Shown in pieces: positions 17,202-27,769 of a stretch of 64,000 bases of DNA (position 1 is its first letter; the number at the start of each line of letters is the position of its first letter). The notes under the pieces are model-generated. The model was not told the origin of the DNA and searched no databases. It was given only the letters and a program-made list of their open reading frames with translations. Both the position numbers and the translations under genes were made by a program. Source of the stretch: Serratia liquefaciens. Lineage in GTDB: Bacteria; Pseudomonadota; Gammaproteobacteria; Enterobacterales; Enterobacteriaceae. The stretch lies in contig JAAXZN010000023.1 of the NCBI GenBank assembly GCA_012719855.1, positions 62,001 to 126,000 of the forward strand, written 5' to 3'.

Positions 17202-17844
17202 CCTGAACGTAATTATTGCTGATGACCATCCTATCGTACTGTTTGGCATCCGGAAGTCACTTGAGCAAATTGAATGGGTGAATGTCGTTGGGGAGTTTGA
17301 AGACTCAACAGCACTGATCAACAATCTGTCCAAGCTGGACGCCAACGTACTGATCACCGACCTTTCCATGCCGGGCGATAAATATGGCGACGGCATTACG
17401 CTGATCAAATACATCAAACGCCATTATCCGCAGTTGTCGATCATCGTTCTGACCATGAACAACAACCCGGCCATTCTAAGCGCCGTGTTGGATCTGGATA
17501 TCGAAGGTATCGTACTGAAACAGGGTGCGCCTACCGACCTGCCGAAAGCGCTGGCCGCACTGCAAAAAGGCAAGAAGTTCACGCCGGAAAGCGTCTCCAA
17601 ACTGTTGGAGAGGATCAGCGCCAGCGGCTACGGTGACAAACGCCTGTCGCCAAAAGAGAGCGAAGTACTGCGTCTGTTCGCCGAAGGTTTCCTGGTGACC
17701 GAAATCGCCAAGAAACTCAACCGCAGCATCAAAACCATCAGCAGCCAGAAGAAATCGGCGATGATGAAGCTGGGTGTCGAGAACGATATTGCGCTGCTCA
17801 ACTACCTCTCTTCCGTCAGCATGGCACCGCTGGACAAAGAATAA
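17194..17844 (+). CDS. rcsB: Response regulator RcsB
   Basis: A 216-residue response regulator, the E. coli length. The receiver domain has Asp10/Asp11 and phospho-acceptor Asp56 in LITDLSMPG; the LuxR-type HTH follows (LSPKESEVLRLFAEGFLVTEIAKKLNRS and SIKTISSQKKSAMMKLG). As a homodimer or with partners such as RcsA it controls capsule, motility, division and stress genes. The ATG at 17194 is chosen by family length; longer in-frame starts lie inside rcsD. Confidence 0.98.
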   Translation: MNNLNVIIADDHPIVLFGIRKSLEQIEWVNVVGEFEDSTALINNLSKLDANVLITDLSMPGDKYGDGITLIKYIKRHYPQLSIIVLTMNNNPAILSAVLDLDIEGIVLKQGAPTDLPKALAALQKGKKFTPESVSKLLERISASGYGDKRLSPKESEVLRLFAEGFLVTEIAKKLNRSIKTISSQKKSAMMKLGVENDIALLNYLSSVSMAPLDKE

Positions 17845-17861
17845 AGAACACGGTAGTTAAC

Positions 17862-17890
17862 AAGGGCGCGGCATTTTGCTGCGCCCTTTT
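17862..17890. terminator. Bidirectional terminator rcsB / rcsC
   Basis: AAGGGCGC-N10-GCGCCCTTTT lies between the convergent stops of rcsB and rcsC. Its GGGCGCGGC-type stem resembles hairpins at 41063 and 57330. Confidence 0.85.
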
Positions 17891-17894
17891 GCTT

Positions 17895-20765
17895 TTAGGC
17901 CTCTTCAGACTCGGCGCGCACGTGGCGCACCTGCTGGCTGTAATAGGCCAATGTTTGCTCCAGCGTTTCCAGCGTCACCGGTTTCGACAGGCAATTATCC
18001 ATGCCGGCCTCGATACAACGCTGCTTTTCTTCCGCCAGGGCATTCGCCGTGACGCCGATCACCGGGGAAGTAAACTGCAACTCACGCAGTCGCTGAGTCA
18101 AATGATAGCCATCCATGTTCGGCATATTGACGTCGGTCAGCACGATATCAACGGTATTGCGACTCAGCACGTCCAACGCGTCGACCCCATCATTGGCGGT
18201 CACCACCAGGTAGCCCAGCGAGCTAAGCTGATCGGACAGCAACCGGCGGTTGATAGGATGGTCGTCCACCACCAATAAATGAATATCACCGTTGTCGACC
18301 TGACTGGCCTTGGTCGGCACCGGCAATTGGATCAGGGCACTGCCACTCTCATCCCGGGTGCCAAACAGTCGGTTGAGCAGTATGAGGGTTTCGCGCGGCG
18401 TCGAGGTGCTGTGCATCCAGTAACCCGGGCGCGTTTCCTGCGATGGGCCGATGTGCTCGATAGAGAATTGGATCTGCGCCAGCAGCGGCGTGCTGACCCT
18501 CAACGGGTGATCGCTGAGCATCACCTCGCCTTCAGCGGTGTCCTGCCCCTGATGGCGTAATACCGTCGCACCATAGCCGCCCAGGATCTCCATCAGATAA
18601 CTTTCCAGCCGCTGGTTACGGATATCCAGCCACAGCGTTTTGCCCTGCCAGGTATCGCTGGGCTGCGGGATAGGGAACTGGGCGCTAAACAGAGGAATAC
18701 GGATGGTGAACAGGCTGCCTAATCCCGGCTCGGATTCAACGGCAATGTCGCCATCCATCATGTTGATCAGCTTTTCGCAAATCGCTAGCCCCAGCCCGGT
18801 CCCCTGGAAATGGCGCTGCACACCGCTGCCCACCTGGAAGAATGGGTCGAACAGGCGGGTAATTTCTTTCTCCGGGATACCGACTCCGGTGTCGCGAACG
18901 CTGAATTCCAGATAATTGCCACGGGTGCAGACCTGCAGGATGATGCAGCCGGTATCGGTGAACTTAATGGCGTTGTTCAACAAGTTGGACAACACCTGCT
19001 GCAACCGTACCGGATCGCCGGAAATGCGCTCAGGCACGTTTTGCTCGATAAAGCAGTACAGCCCCAACCGTTTCTTCACCACCAGCGGTAAATAGTTGCC
19101 GGCAATGTGGGTAATCACCTCCAGACAGGAGAACTCTCGCGGCTCTATCTTCAACTGCTCGGATTCAATTTTCGAGAAGTCCAGAATATCGCTGATGATC
19201 TTCAGCAGCAGTCCGGAAGAGTTGTTCATCGCATTGACCAGTCGATCAACGCCCTGCGGCAATGCCTTGGTCTGCAGCAAATCGAGGTTGCCGATAATGC
19301 CGTACAACGGCGTGCGCAGCTCATGGCTAACGGTCGCCAGGAACATCGATTTCGATTGGCTGGCCTGCTCCGCGGCGGCGGCCATCTCTTGCAGCGACTC
19401 CTCCATTTTCACGCGGGCGCTGACGTCCACCAGCACACAGATCGCCACGTCCTCATTACGGTAACGGGAATGAACGAAGCTGATTTGCAGGTTATTGTTA
19501 TTGCTAGTCATCACATCGACAAAATTCACCTGCTGTTCGCAGATGATGCGTGTAATGCGATCGCGATCTTCGTGAGTCAGCAAATTAATGTAGTTGTGCG
19601 CCAACTCGTTACTCAGAATGTTGGTTCCGTCGCTGATGCGCAAAATACAGATGCCCACCGGGGCCGAGGCGACAATTTTACGGTTGAACTGCTCATGCTC
19701 CTCCAGCCGGAAAGCGTTGTCCTCTGCCGGCAGGAACATTTTGCGTTCAAACAACCAGGCCAGGCTGAACAACACAATGGCGGACAGCAGATTCAGCAGC
19801 ACCGCATTGAGGATCAGCATTTTGAAGCGCTCAACCACCGTCTTCACCGGCACCGCATAAACGATGCTGAGCGATGACGGCGGCAACGCCTTTTTCATGA
19901 TCAGGTCGCGGTAATTATCGACGTAACCAAAGTAGGCTTGTTCCGTCGGATAACTGTCGGGCGCTTGCGCATTGCGCTCACCATCCGCCAGCTGCAGTAT
20001 CGGCTCGTTGTTCTCATCCAGCAGGGTGACGGCGATCGGCAGGTTGCCGGTAGTCACGAAGTCTTCCAGACGTATCGTCTGCTCAATGCCCAGCAACGCC
20101 TCCAGCTTGGAGCCAATATAGATTGGCGTCAGCACATACAGATAGCCGACATCCGGCCGCTGCTGGCTTGGGCTGATCCAGTACAGATTGTTGTCTTTAT
20201 CCTGGTTCTTGGCGTTGCGATATTTAAGGATGCGCTCATGCAGCGTTTTCAGCGCATCTGGCCGATTGGCTACACCGCTACTGCCGCCGAACTCCGCCAT
20301 GCACAGGCTATCACCGCCGATGAAAAACACCCGGTTGAGATCGTAGGCCGCGACAAAGTTCTCTTTCCAATACTGGATCAACCCGCTCAGCGAATTGAGC
20401 GAGCTACGGTAGGTATTATTAAGCGAACAGTTGGACTCCGGATAGAGCGGGAAAAACTCTGGCGGGCTGCTCTTGCCGGGAAAGATGCCACTGAACATAT
20501 CCATGCTGCTGACCGAGCCATTGAGGCGATTTTCCGCCATATATTTGATATCGCGGATGATATCGGCCGAATGACGAATGTAGCCCTGCGCCTGATCAAA
20601 ATTCAGATTGTAGTCCTGCCGAATGTCAGATTCTTTCTGATGCAGGATATTCAGGATATAGAAAGTGGTGAGCAACGCCCCCAGCGACCACAGCATTATC
20701 GCCAGCACCCGGAACAGATAGCGGGAAATCTTTAACGTGGTGCGAAAAGAGGCTAAATATTTCAA
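17895..20765 (-). CDS. rcsC: Hybrid sensor kinase RcsC
   Basis: A 956-residue hybrid kinase (E. coli 949 aa). Membrane helices at about 20-40 and 315-338 enclose a periplasmic domain; a PAS-like region follows, then the dimerisation/H box ATVSHELRTPLYG with His481, an ATPase domain (NNAIKFT, DTGVGI, GTGLGLAI), the RcsC-specific ABL region and a C-terminal receiver with Asp878 in VLTDVNMPNMDGY. It phosphorylates RcsB through RcsD in response to envelope damage sensed by RcsF and IgaA. The convergent arrangement with rcsB is conserved. Confidence 0.97.
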   Translation of the reverse strand: MKYLASFRTTLKISRYLFRVLAIMLWSLGALLTTFYILNILHQKESDIRQDYNLNFDQAQGYIRHSADIIRDIKYMAENRLNGSVSSMDMFSGIFPGKSSPPEFFPLYPESNCSLNNTYRSSLNSLSGLIQYWKENFVAAYDLNRVFFIGGDSLCMAEFGGSSGVANRPDALKTLHERILKYRNAKNQDKDNNLYWISPSQQRPDVGYLYVLTPIYIGSKLEALLGIEQTIRLEDFVTTGNLPIAVTLLDENNEPILQLADGERNAQAPDSYPTEQAYFGYVDNYRDLIMKKALPPSSLSIVYAVPVKTVVERFKMLILNAVLLNLLSAIVLFSLAWLFERKMFLPAEDNAFRLEEHEQFNRKIVASAPVGICILRISDGTNILSNELAHNYINLLTHEDRDRITRIICEQQVNFVDVMTSNNNNLQISFVHSRYRNEDVAICVLVDVSARVKMEESLQEMAAAAEQASQSKSMFLATVSHELRTPLYGIIGNLDLLQTKALPQGVDRLVNAMNNSSGLLLKIISDILDFSKIESEQLKIEPREFSCLEVITHIAGNYLPLVVKKRLGLYCFIEQNVPERISGDPVRLQQVLSNLLNNAIKFTDTGCIILQVCTRGNYLEFSVRDTGVGIPEKEITRLFDPFFQVGSGVQRHFQGTGLGLAICEKLINMMDGDIAVESEPGLGSLFTIRIPLFSAQFPIPQPSDTWQGKTLWLDIRNQRLESYLMEILGGYGATVLRHQGQDTAEGEVMLSDHPLRVSTPLLAQIQFSIEHIGPSQETRPGYWMHSTSTPRETLILLNRLFGTRDESGSALIQLPVPTKASQVDNGDIHLLVVDDHPINRRLLSDQLSSLGYLVVTANDGVDALDVLSRNTVDIVLTDVNMPNMDGYHLTQRLRELQFTSPVIGVTANALAEEKQRCIEAGMDNCLSKPVTLETLEQTLAYYSQQVRHVRAESEEA

Positions 20766-20857
20766 TCGGATACCGTACGAATGTGAGTGGTGGCCAGCGC
20801 GTTCATATCAGAGCCGGGAGCTGTTGGCTTGGGTCCGCTAATTAAACCATATAACTG

Positions 20858-20895
20858 AAAAAGGGCCTAGCATCGCTGCCAGGCCCTGTATTTTT
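20858..20895 (-). terminator. Terminator of gyrA
   Basis: On the minus strand ACAGGGCCTGGCAGCG pairs with the GCTAGGCCCT arm, followed by TTTTTCAG; it lies about 35 nt past the gyrA stop. Confidence 0.8.
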
Positions 20896-20930
20896 CTGTG
20901 CAATAGTGGCGAAATGCCGCCAACTATGGC

Positions 20931-23582
20931 TTAGGCGTTGTCATCTTCCGCATCGTCTACCGCTTCAGAATCGTCGTCGCCTTCGTCCAGCGGCGTAGCG
21001 TCTTCTTCTACGGCTTCCGCGCCGGCTTCGAGGCTGTCGAGCTCTTCATCTTCTACCGGTTCGGCAACGCGCTGCAGACCAACGACATTCTCGTCTTCCG
21101 CAGTACGGATCAGCGTAACACCCTGGGTATTACGGCCAACCACGCTGACTTCCGAAACGCGAGTACGCACCAGCGTACCGGCATCGGTGATCATCATGAT
21201 CTGATCGGTGGTATCCACCTGCACCGCACCCACAACCTGACCATTACGCTCGCTCACCTTGATGGAGATAACCCCTTGGGTGGCACGTGACTTGGTTGGG
21301 TATTCGGTAACCGCAGTACGTTTACCGTAGCCGTTCTGGGTGACAGTCAGAATATCGCCTTCACCACGAGGCACAATCAGGGAGATAACGCTGTCGCCTT
21401 CGCCCAGGTTGATACCGCGCACGCCGGTAGCAGTACGGCCCATGGAACGCACCTGCGTTTCCGGGAAGCGAACCACTTTACCGTTGGCGGAGAACAGCAT
21501 GACTTCGTTGCTGCCGTCGGTCAGGTCAACACCAATCAGCTCGTCACCCTCATTGAGGTTGACGGCGATGATGCCGGCGCTGCGTGGGCGGCTGAAGTCG
21601 GTCAACGCCGTTTTCTTCACGGTGCCGCTGGCGGTTGCCATGAATACATGACGCCCTTCTTCATACTCACGCACCGGCAGAATGGCGGTGATACGCTCAT
21701 TGGCTTCCAGCGGCAACAAGTTGACGATTGGACGGCCACGTGCGCCACGGCTGGCTTCAGGCAGTTGGTACACCTTCATCCAGTACAGGCGACCACGGCT
21801 GGAGAAGCACAGGATCGTGTCGTGGGTGTTAGCCACCAACAGACGATCGATAAAGTCTTCTTCTTTGATACGTGCAGCGGACTTGCCCTTACCGCCGCGG
21901 CGTTGCGCTTCATAGTCGCTCAATGGCTGATACTTCACATAGCCCTGGTGCGACAGCGTAACAACCACGTCTTCCTGATTGATCAGGTCTTCGATATTGA
22001 TATCGGAAGTGTTGGCAGTGATCTCGGTACGGCGGCCGTCGTTGTACTGCTCTTTGATTGCGACCAGCTCTTCGCGGATCACTTCCATCAGGCGGTCTGG
22101 GTTTTCCAGAATAAAGATCAGCTCGGCAATGGCGGTCAGCAGCTCTTTATACTCGTCCAGCAGCTTTTCATGCTCCAGGCCGGTCAGTTTCTGCAGGCGC
22201 AGATCCAAAATCGCCTGAGCTTGCTGCTCGGTCAGGTGATATTTGCCGTCACGGATGCCAAACTCCGGCTCCAGCCACTCAGGGCGTGCCGCGTCATCAC
22301 CGGCGCGTTCCAGCATGGAAGCGACATTACCCAAATCCCATGCCTGCGCAACCAAGCCGGCTTTCGCTTCCGCTGGGGTTGGCGCACGACGGATCAGTTC
22401 AATGATCGGATCGATGTTGGCCAGAGCAATAGCTAACGCTTCCAGGATATGGGCACGATCGCGAGCTTTACGCAGTTCAAAGATGGTACGGCGGGTGACC
22501 ACTTCGCGGCGGTGACGAACAAACGCCTGCAAAATATCTTTCAGGTTCAGCAGCTTCGGCTGGCCCTGGTGCAATGCCACCATGTTGATGCCGAAGGTGA
22601 CCTGCAATTGCGTCAGTGAGTACAGGTTGTTCAGTACCACTTCGCCAACCGCATCGCGTTTGATCTCGACCACGATGCGCATGCCGTCTTTATCGGACTC
22701 GTCGCGCAGTGCGCTGATGCCTTCCACGCGCTTTTCTTTAACCAGCTCGGCGATCTTCTCGATCAGACGCGCCTTGTTCACCTGATACGGGATCTCGTGA
22801 ACAATAATGGTTTCGCGCCCGGTCTTGGCATCGGCTTCCACTTCAGCGCGTGCGCGCAGGTAGATCTTGCCGCGCCCAGTGCGGTAGGCCTCTTCGATAC
22901 CACGACGACCGTTGATGATCGCCGCCGTCGGGAAGTCCGGCCCCGGGATGTGTTCCATCAGGCCTTCGATGCTGATGTTTTCATCATCGATGTAGGCCAG
23001 GCAGCCGTTGATAACCTCTGACAGGTTATGCGGCGGAATGTTGGTGGCCATGCCCACGGCAATACCCGACGAGCCGTTAACCAGCAGGTTCGGGATCTTG
23101 GTTGGCATGACGGCTGGGATCTGCTCGGTGCCATCGTAGTTAGGCACGAAGTCGACGGTTTCTTTTTCCAGATCCGCCAGCAGTTCGTGAGCAATTTTTG
23201 ACATGCGCACTTCGGTGTAACGCATCGCCGCGGCGGAGTCGCCGTCGACGGAACCGAAGTTACCCTGACCGTCCACCAGCATATAGCGCAGTGAGAAAGG
23301 TTGAGCCATACGCACGATGGTGTCGTAAACCGCGCTGTCACCGTGTGGGTGATATTTACCGATGACGTCCCCGACGACACGGGCCGATTTCTTGTATGGT
23401 TTATTCCAGTCGTTACCCAGTACGTTCATCGCGTACAAAACGCGGCGGTGTACCGGCTTCAGTCCATCACGAACATCTGGCAGCGCACGTCCGACAATTA
23501 CGGACATCGCGTAGTCCAGATACGAGTTTTTCAACTCGTCTTCGATGTTTACCGGTGTGATTTCTCTGGCAAGGTCGCTCAT
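20931..23582 (-). CDS. gyrA: DNA gyrase subunit A
   Basis: An 883-residue topoisomerase II subunit (E. coli 875 aa) that cleaves and rejoins DNA as part of the GyrA2GyrB2 complex. Catalytic Arg121-Tyr122 are present (MRYTE), and the quinolone-resistance region is wild type with Ser83 and Asp87 ([11 protein letters not shown]). The C-terminal beta-pinwheel contains the GyrA box QRRGGKGK, and the protein ends with a long acidic tail ([15 protein letters not shown]), slightly longer than in E. coli. Divergent from ubiG as in E. coli, with promoters in the 212-bp gap. Confidence 0.99.
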   Translation of the reverse strand: MSDLAREITPVNIEDELKNSYLDYAMSVIVGRALPDVRDGLKPVHRRVLYAMNVLGNDWNKPYKKSARVVGDVIGKYHPHGDSAVYDTIVRMAQPFSLRYMLVDGQGNFGSVDGDSAAAMRYTEVRMSKIAHELLADLEKETVDFVPNYDGTEQIPAVMPTKIPNLLVNGSSGIAVGMATNIPPHNLSEVINGCLAYIDDENISIEGLMEHIPGPDFPTAAIINGRRGIEEAYRTGRGKIYLRARAEVEADAKTGRETIIVHEIPYQVNKARLIEKIAELVKEKRVEGISALRDESDKDGMRIVVEIKRDAVGEVVLNNLYSLTQLQVTFGINMVALHQGQPKLLNLKDILQAFVRHRREVVTRRTIFELRKARDRAHILEALAIALANIDPIIELIRRAPTPAEAKAGLVAQAWDLGNVASMLERAGDDAARPEWLEPEFGIRDGKYHLTEQQAQAILDLRLQKLTGLEHEKLLDEYKELLTAIAELIFILENPDRLMEVIREELVAIKEQYNDGRRTEITANTSDINIEDLINQEDVVVTLSHQGYVKYQPLSDYEAQRRGGKGKSAARIKEEDFIDRLLVANTHDTILCFSSRGRLYWMKVYQLPEASRGARGRPIVNLLPLEANERITAILPVREYEEGRHVFMATASGTVKKTALTDFSRPRSAGIIAVNLNEGDELIGVDLTDGSNEVMLFSANGKVVRFPETQVRSMGRTATGVRGINLGEGDSVISLIVPRGEGDILTVTQNGYGKRTAVTEYPTKSRATQGVISIKVSERNGQVVGAVQVDTTDQIMMITDAGTLVRTRVSEVSVVGRNTQGVTLIRTAEDENVVGLQRVAEPVEDEELDSLEAGAEAVEEDATPLDEGDDDSEAVDDAEDDNA

Positions 23583-23794
23583 GGAGCTGCTATCCCTCTA
23601 CTAATGATTCATCTGCCCGCTGCCATAGTGGCAAAGGTGTAAAACTATATCACAAAGCACGCTTTACGGGAAAATAACCGCCGCCGATTCACTGAAATTG
23701 TGCATATATGTGCGCTAAAAATGCATCGGCGCAGACGGCGCTGCGCCGGAACATGTATAATCCGCGCAACGAGAACCAGGAGCCAAATACGCCC

Positions 23795-24520
23795 ATGAAT
23801 GCAGAATCATCCAGCCAAGCGCAAAACGTAGACCATCAGGAAATCGCCAAGTTCGAGGCCGTGGCCTCTCGCTGGTGGGATTTGGAAGGTGAGTTCAAGC
23901 CGCTGCACCGTATCAACCCGCTGCGCCTGAATTATATCCTGCAACGTTCAGGCGGCATTTTTGATAAAACCGTCCTCGACGTGGGCTGCGGCGGCGGCAT
24001 TTTGGCGGAAAGCATGGCCCGTGAAGGCGCAAAAGTTACCGGTTTGGACATGGGTGCCGAGCCATTGCAAGTGGCCCGGTTACACGCGCTGGAAACCGGC
24101 ATGAACGTGAATTACGTGCAGGAAACGGTAGAGAGCCATGCCCAGGCCAACCCGCAAAAATACGACGTCGTAACCTGTATGGAAATGCTGGAGCACGTGC
24201 CCGATCCGGCTTCGGTAGTGCGCGCCTGCGCTCACCTGGTCAAACCGGGTGGCCATGTGTTCTTCTCCACCATCAACCGCAACACCAAGGCCTGGCTGAT
24301 GGCGGTCATAGGTGCGGAATATATTCTGAAGATGGTCCCTCAGGGTACCCACGACCATAAGAAGTTCATCCGCCCTTCCGAGCTCATCGGCTGGGTTGAC
24401 GGCACGCCGCTGCGCGAAAAACACATGATTGGCCTGCATTACAACCCGATCACCGACCACTTCAAGCTGGGTGGCAACGTTGATGTGAACTACATGGTAC
24501 ATACTCAGCACGAAGGCTGA
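23795..24520 (+). CDS. ubiG: Ubiquinone biosynthesis O-methyltransferase UbiG
   Basis: A 241-residue SAM-dependent methyltransferase (E. coli 240 aa) that carries out both O-methylations in ubiquinone synthesis. The SAM-binding glycine motif is [16 protein letters not shown], followed by an acidic motif near GLDMGAEPL and [13 protein letters not shown]. The start at 23795 gives the family N-terminus [29 protein letters not shown]; an ATG-like start at 23708 would add 29 unrelated residues. In E. coli the next gene is yfaL; here a catabolic cluster follows. Confidence 0.97.
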   Translation: MNAESSSQAQNVDHQEIAKFEAVASRWWDLEGEFKPLHRINPLRLNYILQRSGGIFDKTVLDVGCGGGILAESMAREGAKVTGLDMGAEPLQVARLHALETGMNVNYVQETVESHAQANPQKYDVVTCMEMLEHVPDPASVVRACAHLVKPGGHVFFSTINRNTKAWLMAVIGAEYILKMVPQGTHDHKKFIRPSELIGWVDGTPLREKHMIGLHYNPITDHFKLGGNVDVNYMVHTQHEG

Positions 24521-24580
24521 TGCCGTTCTCAAACGCGGTGGGTGTTTAAGCGCTCACCGCAGAAAAATAAACTCCCTTCT

Positions 24581-25309
24581 TCAGGCTCCATCATTGGCCT
24601 TCTCACCCTTTTCAATCAAAGAGTTGACTGCCGTATTAAAATGGTTCGTCATCGCTTTCATCGCCCCTTCCGAGTCCTGGGCGCAAACGCAATCGCAAAT
24701 GTCCTGATGCAAAGAAACAATCTGTTTTCTTTCGGTATCGGTGCCACTTTGCGCTTCGAGACCGGCATGGATAGAACGCCTGAGTTGTTCATGCAGGGAC
24801 TGCAATAAAATACCGGACAGAGGGTTGCGAGATGCCCGGGCAATAATGAGATGGAAGTTAATGTCATGCTGAATGAATTTTTCAGTGTCAAAGATGCACG
24901 CTTCAATCTGCTTCATCTCATCTTGCAGCTGGCGAAAATCCTCTTCATTGCCGTGGATTGCCGCCATCCCGGCACTGCCGATTTCAAGCCACTGGCGCAC
25001 GCTCAAGATCTGCGAGACGGACACCTGATTTGACGCGATGGCAAAGCCAAAAATAAGCTCAAGCACGCTGCTGTCGAACGCTTTCACCCGCGGGACTTTA
25101 CCGCTTTTTATCTCCAGGATCCCCAGTGCGGACAGTGAACGGTATGCCTCACGGATCACCCCACGACTGACGCCCAGCTCCTCAATTAATTTTACTTCAC
25201 TTGGAACCGCCATCCCCGGAGTCAGCTGCTGCTGACTTATCATATCCAGCACGTAATGCTTGATTTGCGAGGACAATGTGTGGCTCTGAATCGGCATCTT
25301 TGTATCCAT
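24581..25309 (-). CDS. GntR-family regulator, FCD (FadR-type) domain
   Basis: A 242-residue regulator. The N-terminal winged HTH (about 10-75) contains PSEVKLIEELGVSRGVIREAYRSLSALGILE; the C-terminal helical FCD domain (about 95-225) has the expected metal/ligand residues in HDINFHLIIARASRNP and MTNHFNT. FCD regulators usually repress sugar-acid or organic-acid catabolism and bind a pathway acid. It is divergent from the RraA-to-UxaA operon across a 395-bp gap holding a perfect 29-bp palindrome, so it is the likely pathway regulator. ATG at 25309 is preferred to a TTG five codons earlier. Confidence 0.9.
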   Translation of the reverse strand: MDTKMPIQSHTLSSQIKHYVLDMISQQQLTPGMAVPSEVKLIEELGVSRGVIREAYRSLSALGILEIKSGKVPRVKAFDSSVLELIFGFAIASNQVSVSQILSVRQWLEIGSAGMAAIHGNEEDFRQLQDEMKQIEACIFDTEKFIQHDINFHLIIARASRNPLSGILLQSLHEQLRRSIHAGLEAQSGTDTERKQIVSLHQDICDCVCAQDSEGAMKAMTNHFNTAVNSLIEKGEKANDGA

Positions 25310-25704
25310 TTTAAACGACTCCAAAATTTACAACTTCAAATGTACTGGCTGAAGAGCAAAGCCGAAAACATCACGGCAGACTACTGACAAAGCCGGTTAT
25401 CAGGCAGAACGTGCCCATCATGGATCTCGGTGCACCAGGCCCTGGTATCCCGGGCCCAAAGCCCCTTGTCATCAAACTCGCGGTATTTTCTTCTCTCAGA
25501 CCACCACCACAATTCAACACCATCAACGGCCCCTTCCGGGCGGTTCTCTCCGTCATTTTACTAAAAATGTGAGCTTAATATCATATATAAAATCATCCCT
25601 ATCAACCTGTTTGACAGGTTGATAGGTTGCGCGTAATTTTTCCTGTGAAAACCCCCGAGCCTGCTCTTGGGGCCAAATAGAAATTTTCTTTTCAGGAGAA
25701 AAAA
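25310..25704. other. Divergent control region of the catabolic cluster
   Basis: 395 bp without an assigned gene between the FCD regulator and the RraA-like gene. It holds the palindrome at 25598-25626 and an AT-rich segment (25570-25595) suited to a promoter. An open frame of 50 codons on the plus strand (25420-25572; MDLGAPGPGIPGP...) has no convincing ribosome-binding site and no family resemblance, so it is not annotated as a gene. The purine-rich TCAGGAGAAAAAA just before 25705 is the ribosome-binding site of the first structural gene. Confidence 0.5.
25598..25626. promoter_or_regulatory. Perfect 13-bp-arm palindrome, candidate FCD operator
   Basis: Arms CCTATCAACCTGT and ACAGGTTGATAGG match perfectly around a TTG centre. 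It lies 79 bp upstream of the RraA-like start and lacks a following T run, so an operator is more likely than a terminator. Confidence 0.65.
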
Positions 25705-26391
25705 ATGTGGTCGAATGATCAAGAGCTCTTCCAACTGATGCGCACCAAACTGTTCCCCGCCGTTGTCGGGGATATTCTTGATACTATGGGATTTTTACAT
25801 CAGTTTTTTGCCCCCTCCATCAAACCGCTGCAGATGAATATGGTGGTTGCCGGCAGAGCGATGCCGGTGCTCGAAGCCGATGTTTACGAACTTCAATCAA
25901 GCTCCGGGCATAGCGAAATCACCCAGAAACCTTTTGGGTTAATGTTTGAAGCACTGGATTCGTTGAAAGAAGACGAGGTGTACATCGCCACAGGAAGTTC
26001 TCTGCGTTACGCGCTTTGGGGCGGTCTGATGTCAACCCGGGCTCGTCATCTGAAAGCGGCTGGCGCCGTGCTTGATGGATATGTGCGCGATAGCAATGAA
26101 ATCCTGGAATTAAATTTCCCCACTTTCTCACACGGCACTTATGCACAAGATCAAGGCCCCAGAGGAAAGGTGATCGACTATCGCGTTCCTATTGAATTTA
26201 ACGGAATAAGGGTAAGTCCAGGCGATATTGTCTATGGCGACCGCGATGGCATATTAATCATCCCGCAAGAAGTTGAACGTGACGCCATTAGTTTGGCATT
26301 AGAAAAAGTCTCCACAGAGAATAGCGTCAGGACAGCCATCAGCAATGGCATGAGCACGGTAGAGGCATTCGAAACCTTTGGCGTAATGTGA
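25705..26391 (+). CDS. RraA-family protein (HMG aldolase/oxaloacetate decarboxylase-like)
   Basis: A 228-residue protein of the RraA-like fold. Signature residues are visible: GAVLDGYVRDS (Arg and Asp of the active site) and VSPGDIVYGDRDGILIIP. Family members are either class II pyruvate aldolases that cleave 4-hydroxy-2-oxo acids, oxaloacetate decarboxylases, or RNase E inhibitors. Within a catabolic operon with a UxaA-type dehydratase, a metal-dependent aldolase or decarboxylase acting last in the pathway is the best inference. First gene of the operon, preceded by AGGAGA. Confidence 0.88.
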   Translation: MWSNDQELFQLMRTKLFPAVVGDILDTMGFLHQFFAPSIKPLQMNMVVAGRAMPVLEADVYELQSSSGHSEITQKPFGLMFEALDSLKEDEVYIATGSSLRYALWGGLMSTRARHLKAAGAVLDGYVRDSNEILELNFPTFSHGTYAQDQGPRGKVIDYRVPIEFNGIRVSPGDIVYGDRDGILIIPQEVERDAISLALEKVSTENSVRTAISNGMSTVEAFETFGVM

Positions 26392-26462
26392 CCTCACCCG
26401 GCCCATGATAATCGGTTCGCATGGTGGGCTTATATTTAGCCATTCAATATGAGTATGCAATC

Positions 26463-27767
26463 ATGAAACAGAGAAATAAAATAATAACACTCTTGTTTAT
26501 CGCGAGCATTATTAACTATCTCGATCGGGCGGCCTTTTCTGTTGCCATGCCCTATATAAAAGATTATCTACAACTTTCTCCTGCTGAAATTGGGGTAATG
26601 CTGAGTAGCTTCTTTTTCGGCTATGCCTTATTTAACTTCGTCGGAGGGTATCTGTCTGATATTTACGGCCCGCGCAAAGTGATGGCCATTGCCATGCTTA
26701 CCTGGTCGTTATTCTGTGGTCTGACCGGGGTCGCTTTCAGCTACATTATCCTCTTTATAATTCGGGTTATTTTTGGGATGAGCGAGGGCCCGGTCAGCAC
26801 CAATATCAATAAGGTCATCACCCACTGGATCCCGATTCACCAGCGCGCACGCGCCATCGGCATTGCCAATGCGGGCAATCCACTCGGAGGGGCTATCGCG
26901 GGCCCCATCGTTGGATTCCTGATCATTATGTGGAACTGGCGAGTGGCCTTTATCATTCTCATGTCACTTGGCTTTGTGTGGACCTTCTTCTGGCTGAAAA
27001 ACTTTACTGACAACCCTAAAGATCACCCGAAGACCCAGTCCATTGAAATTGAAGAGTTTGAAACGGCGCTGCACAATGCGCCGGTAAACCATGATACCCA
27101 GACCAAGCTGCCGTTTCGCTTTTATCTGACACAGCCTCTGGTTCTGGCGACCGGCATGGCGTTCTTTGCCATCAACTATATTCTTTATTTCTTCCTGACC
27201 TGGTTTCCCAGCTACCTCTCGATGGCAAAAGGGCTGAACATTGCTGAAATGAGTATTGCCTCCTCGATTCCCTGGCTACTTGGCAGCGTGGGTATGGTCA
27301 TGGGGGGCGCAGTCTCCGATTATATTTACAAGAAAAGCGGAAGATTACTTTTTTCCAGAAAGCTGCTTATTGTTGTCGGTTTAATTGCTTCCTCTATATG
27401 TATCTGCATTGCCGGGATCGTAGACTCCGTGACCTTTGCCGTCATTATGATGTCCTTCGGCATATTCTTTATGTATCTGGCCGCCTCATCACCCTGGTCT
27501 ATTATTTCCGACAGTATTTCCGCAGACAAGGTGGGTGGCGTGGGCGGTTTTGTTCACCTGCTGGCGAATACTTCAGGCATGATCGCCCCTATTCTGACCG
27601 GTTTTATTGTTCAATACAGCGGTGGCAGTTTTATTTCAGCCTTCATATTGGCGGGTATCGTAGGTATTTTCGGCGCATTAAGCGTGGCCTTATTTGTCAA
27701 ACCTATTAATTCAAATAAAAAAGTACAACCTCTCACGGACAGCTTAACGAACCTGAGGAAACAATAA
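26463..27767 (+). CDS. MFS permease, anion:cation symporter family
   Basis: A 434-residue transporter with 12 hydrophobic segments. The N-terminus IITLLFIASIINYLDRAAFSVAMPYIKDYLQLSP is typical of the ACS family (hexuronate, glucarate, galactonate carriers such as ExuT, GudP, DgoT, LgoT). The motif between helices 2 and 3 is GGYLSDIYGPRKVMAIAML. Import of a sugar or hydroxy acid is the likely role. ATG at 26463 is preferred; a start at 26421 would add 14 residues. The stop is 2 bp before the next gene, so coupling is likely. Confidence 0.9.
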   Translation: MKQRNKIITLLFIASIINYLDRAAFSVAMPYIKDYLQLSPAEIGVMLSSFFFGYALFNFVGGYLSDIYGPRKVMAIAMLTWSLFCGLTGVAFSYIILFIIRVIFGMSEGPVSTNINKVITHWIPIHQRARAIGIANAGNPLGGAIAGPIVGFLIIMWNWRVAFIILMSLGFVWTFFWLKNFTDNPKDHPKTQSIEIEEFETALHNAPVNHDTQTKLPFRFYLTQPLVLATGMAFFAINYILYFFLTWFPSYLSMAKGLNIAEMSIASSIPWLLGSVGMVMGGAVSDYIYKKSGRLLFSRKLLIVVGLIASSICICIAGIVDSVTFAVIMMSFGIFFMYLAASSPWSIISDSISADKVGGVGGFVHLLANTSGMIAPILTGFIVQYSGGSFISAFILAGIVGIFGALSVALFVKPINSNKKVQPLTDSLTNLRKQ

Positions 27768-27769
27768 TA

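Noticed and set aside
19107..19877. A 256-codon plus-strand frame
   Set aside because: It is antisense to rcsC, a well supported gene, and shows no domain.
20931..23582. Possible quinolone-resistance changes in GyrA
   Set aside because: Ser83 and Asp87 are both the wild-type residues.
25420..25572. A 50-codon frame with a Pro/Gly-rich start upstream of the catabolic operon, suggestive of a leader peptide
   Set aside because: No good ribosome-binding site, no run of regulatory codons and no attenuator hairpin with T tail after it.
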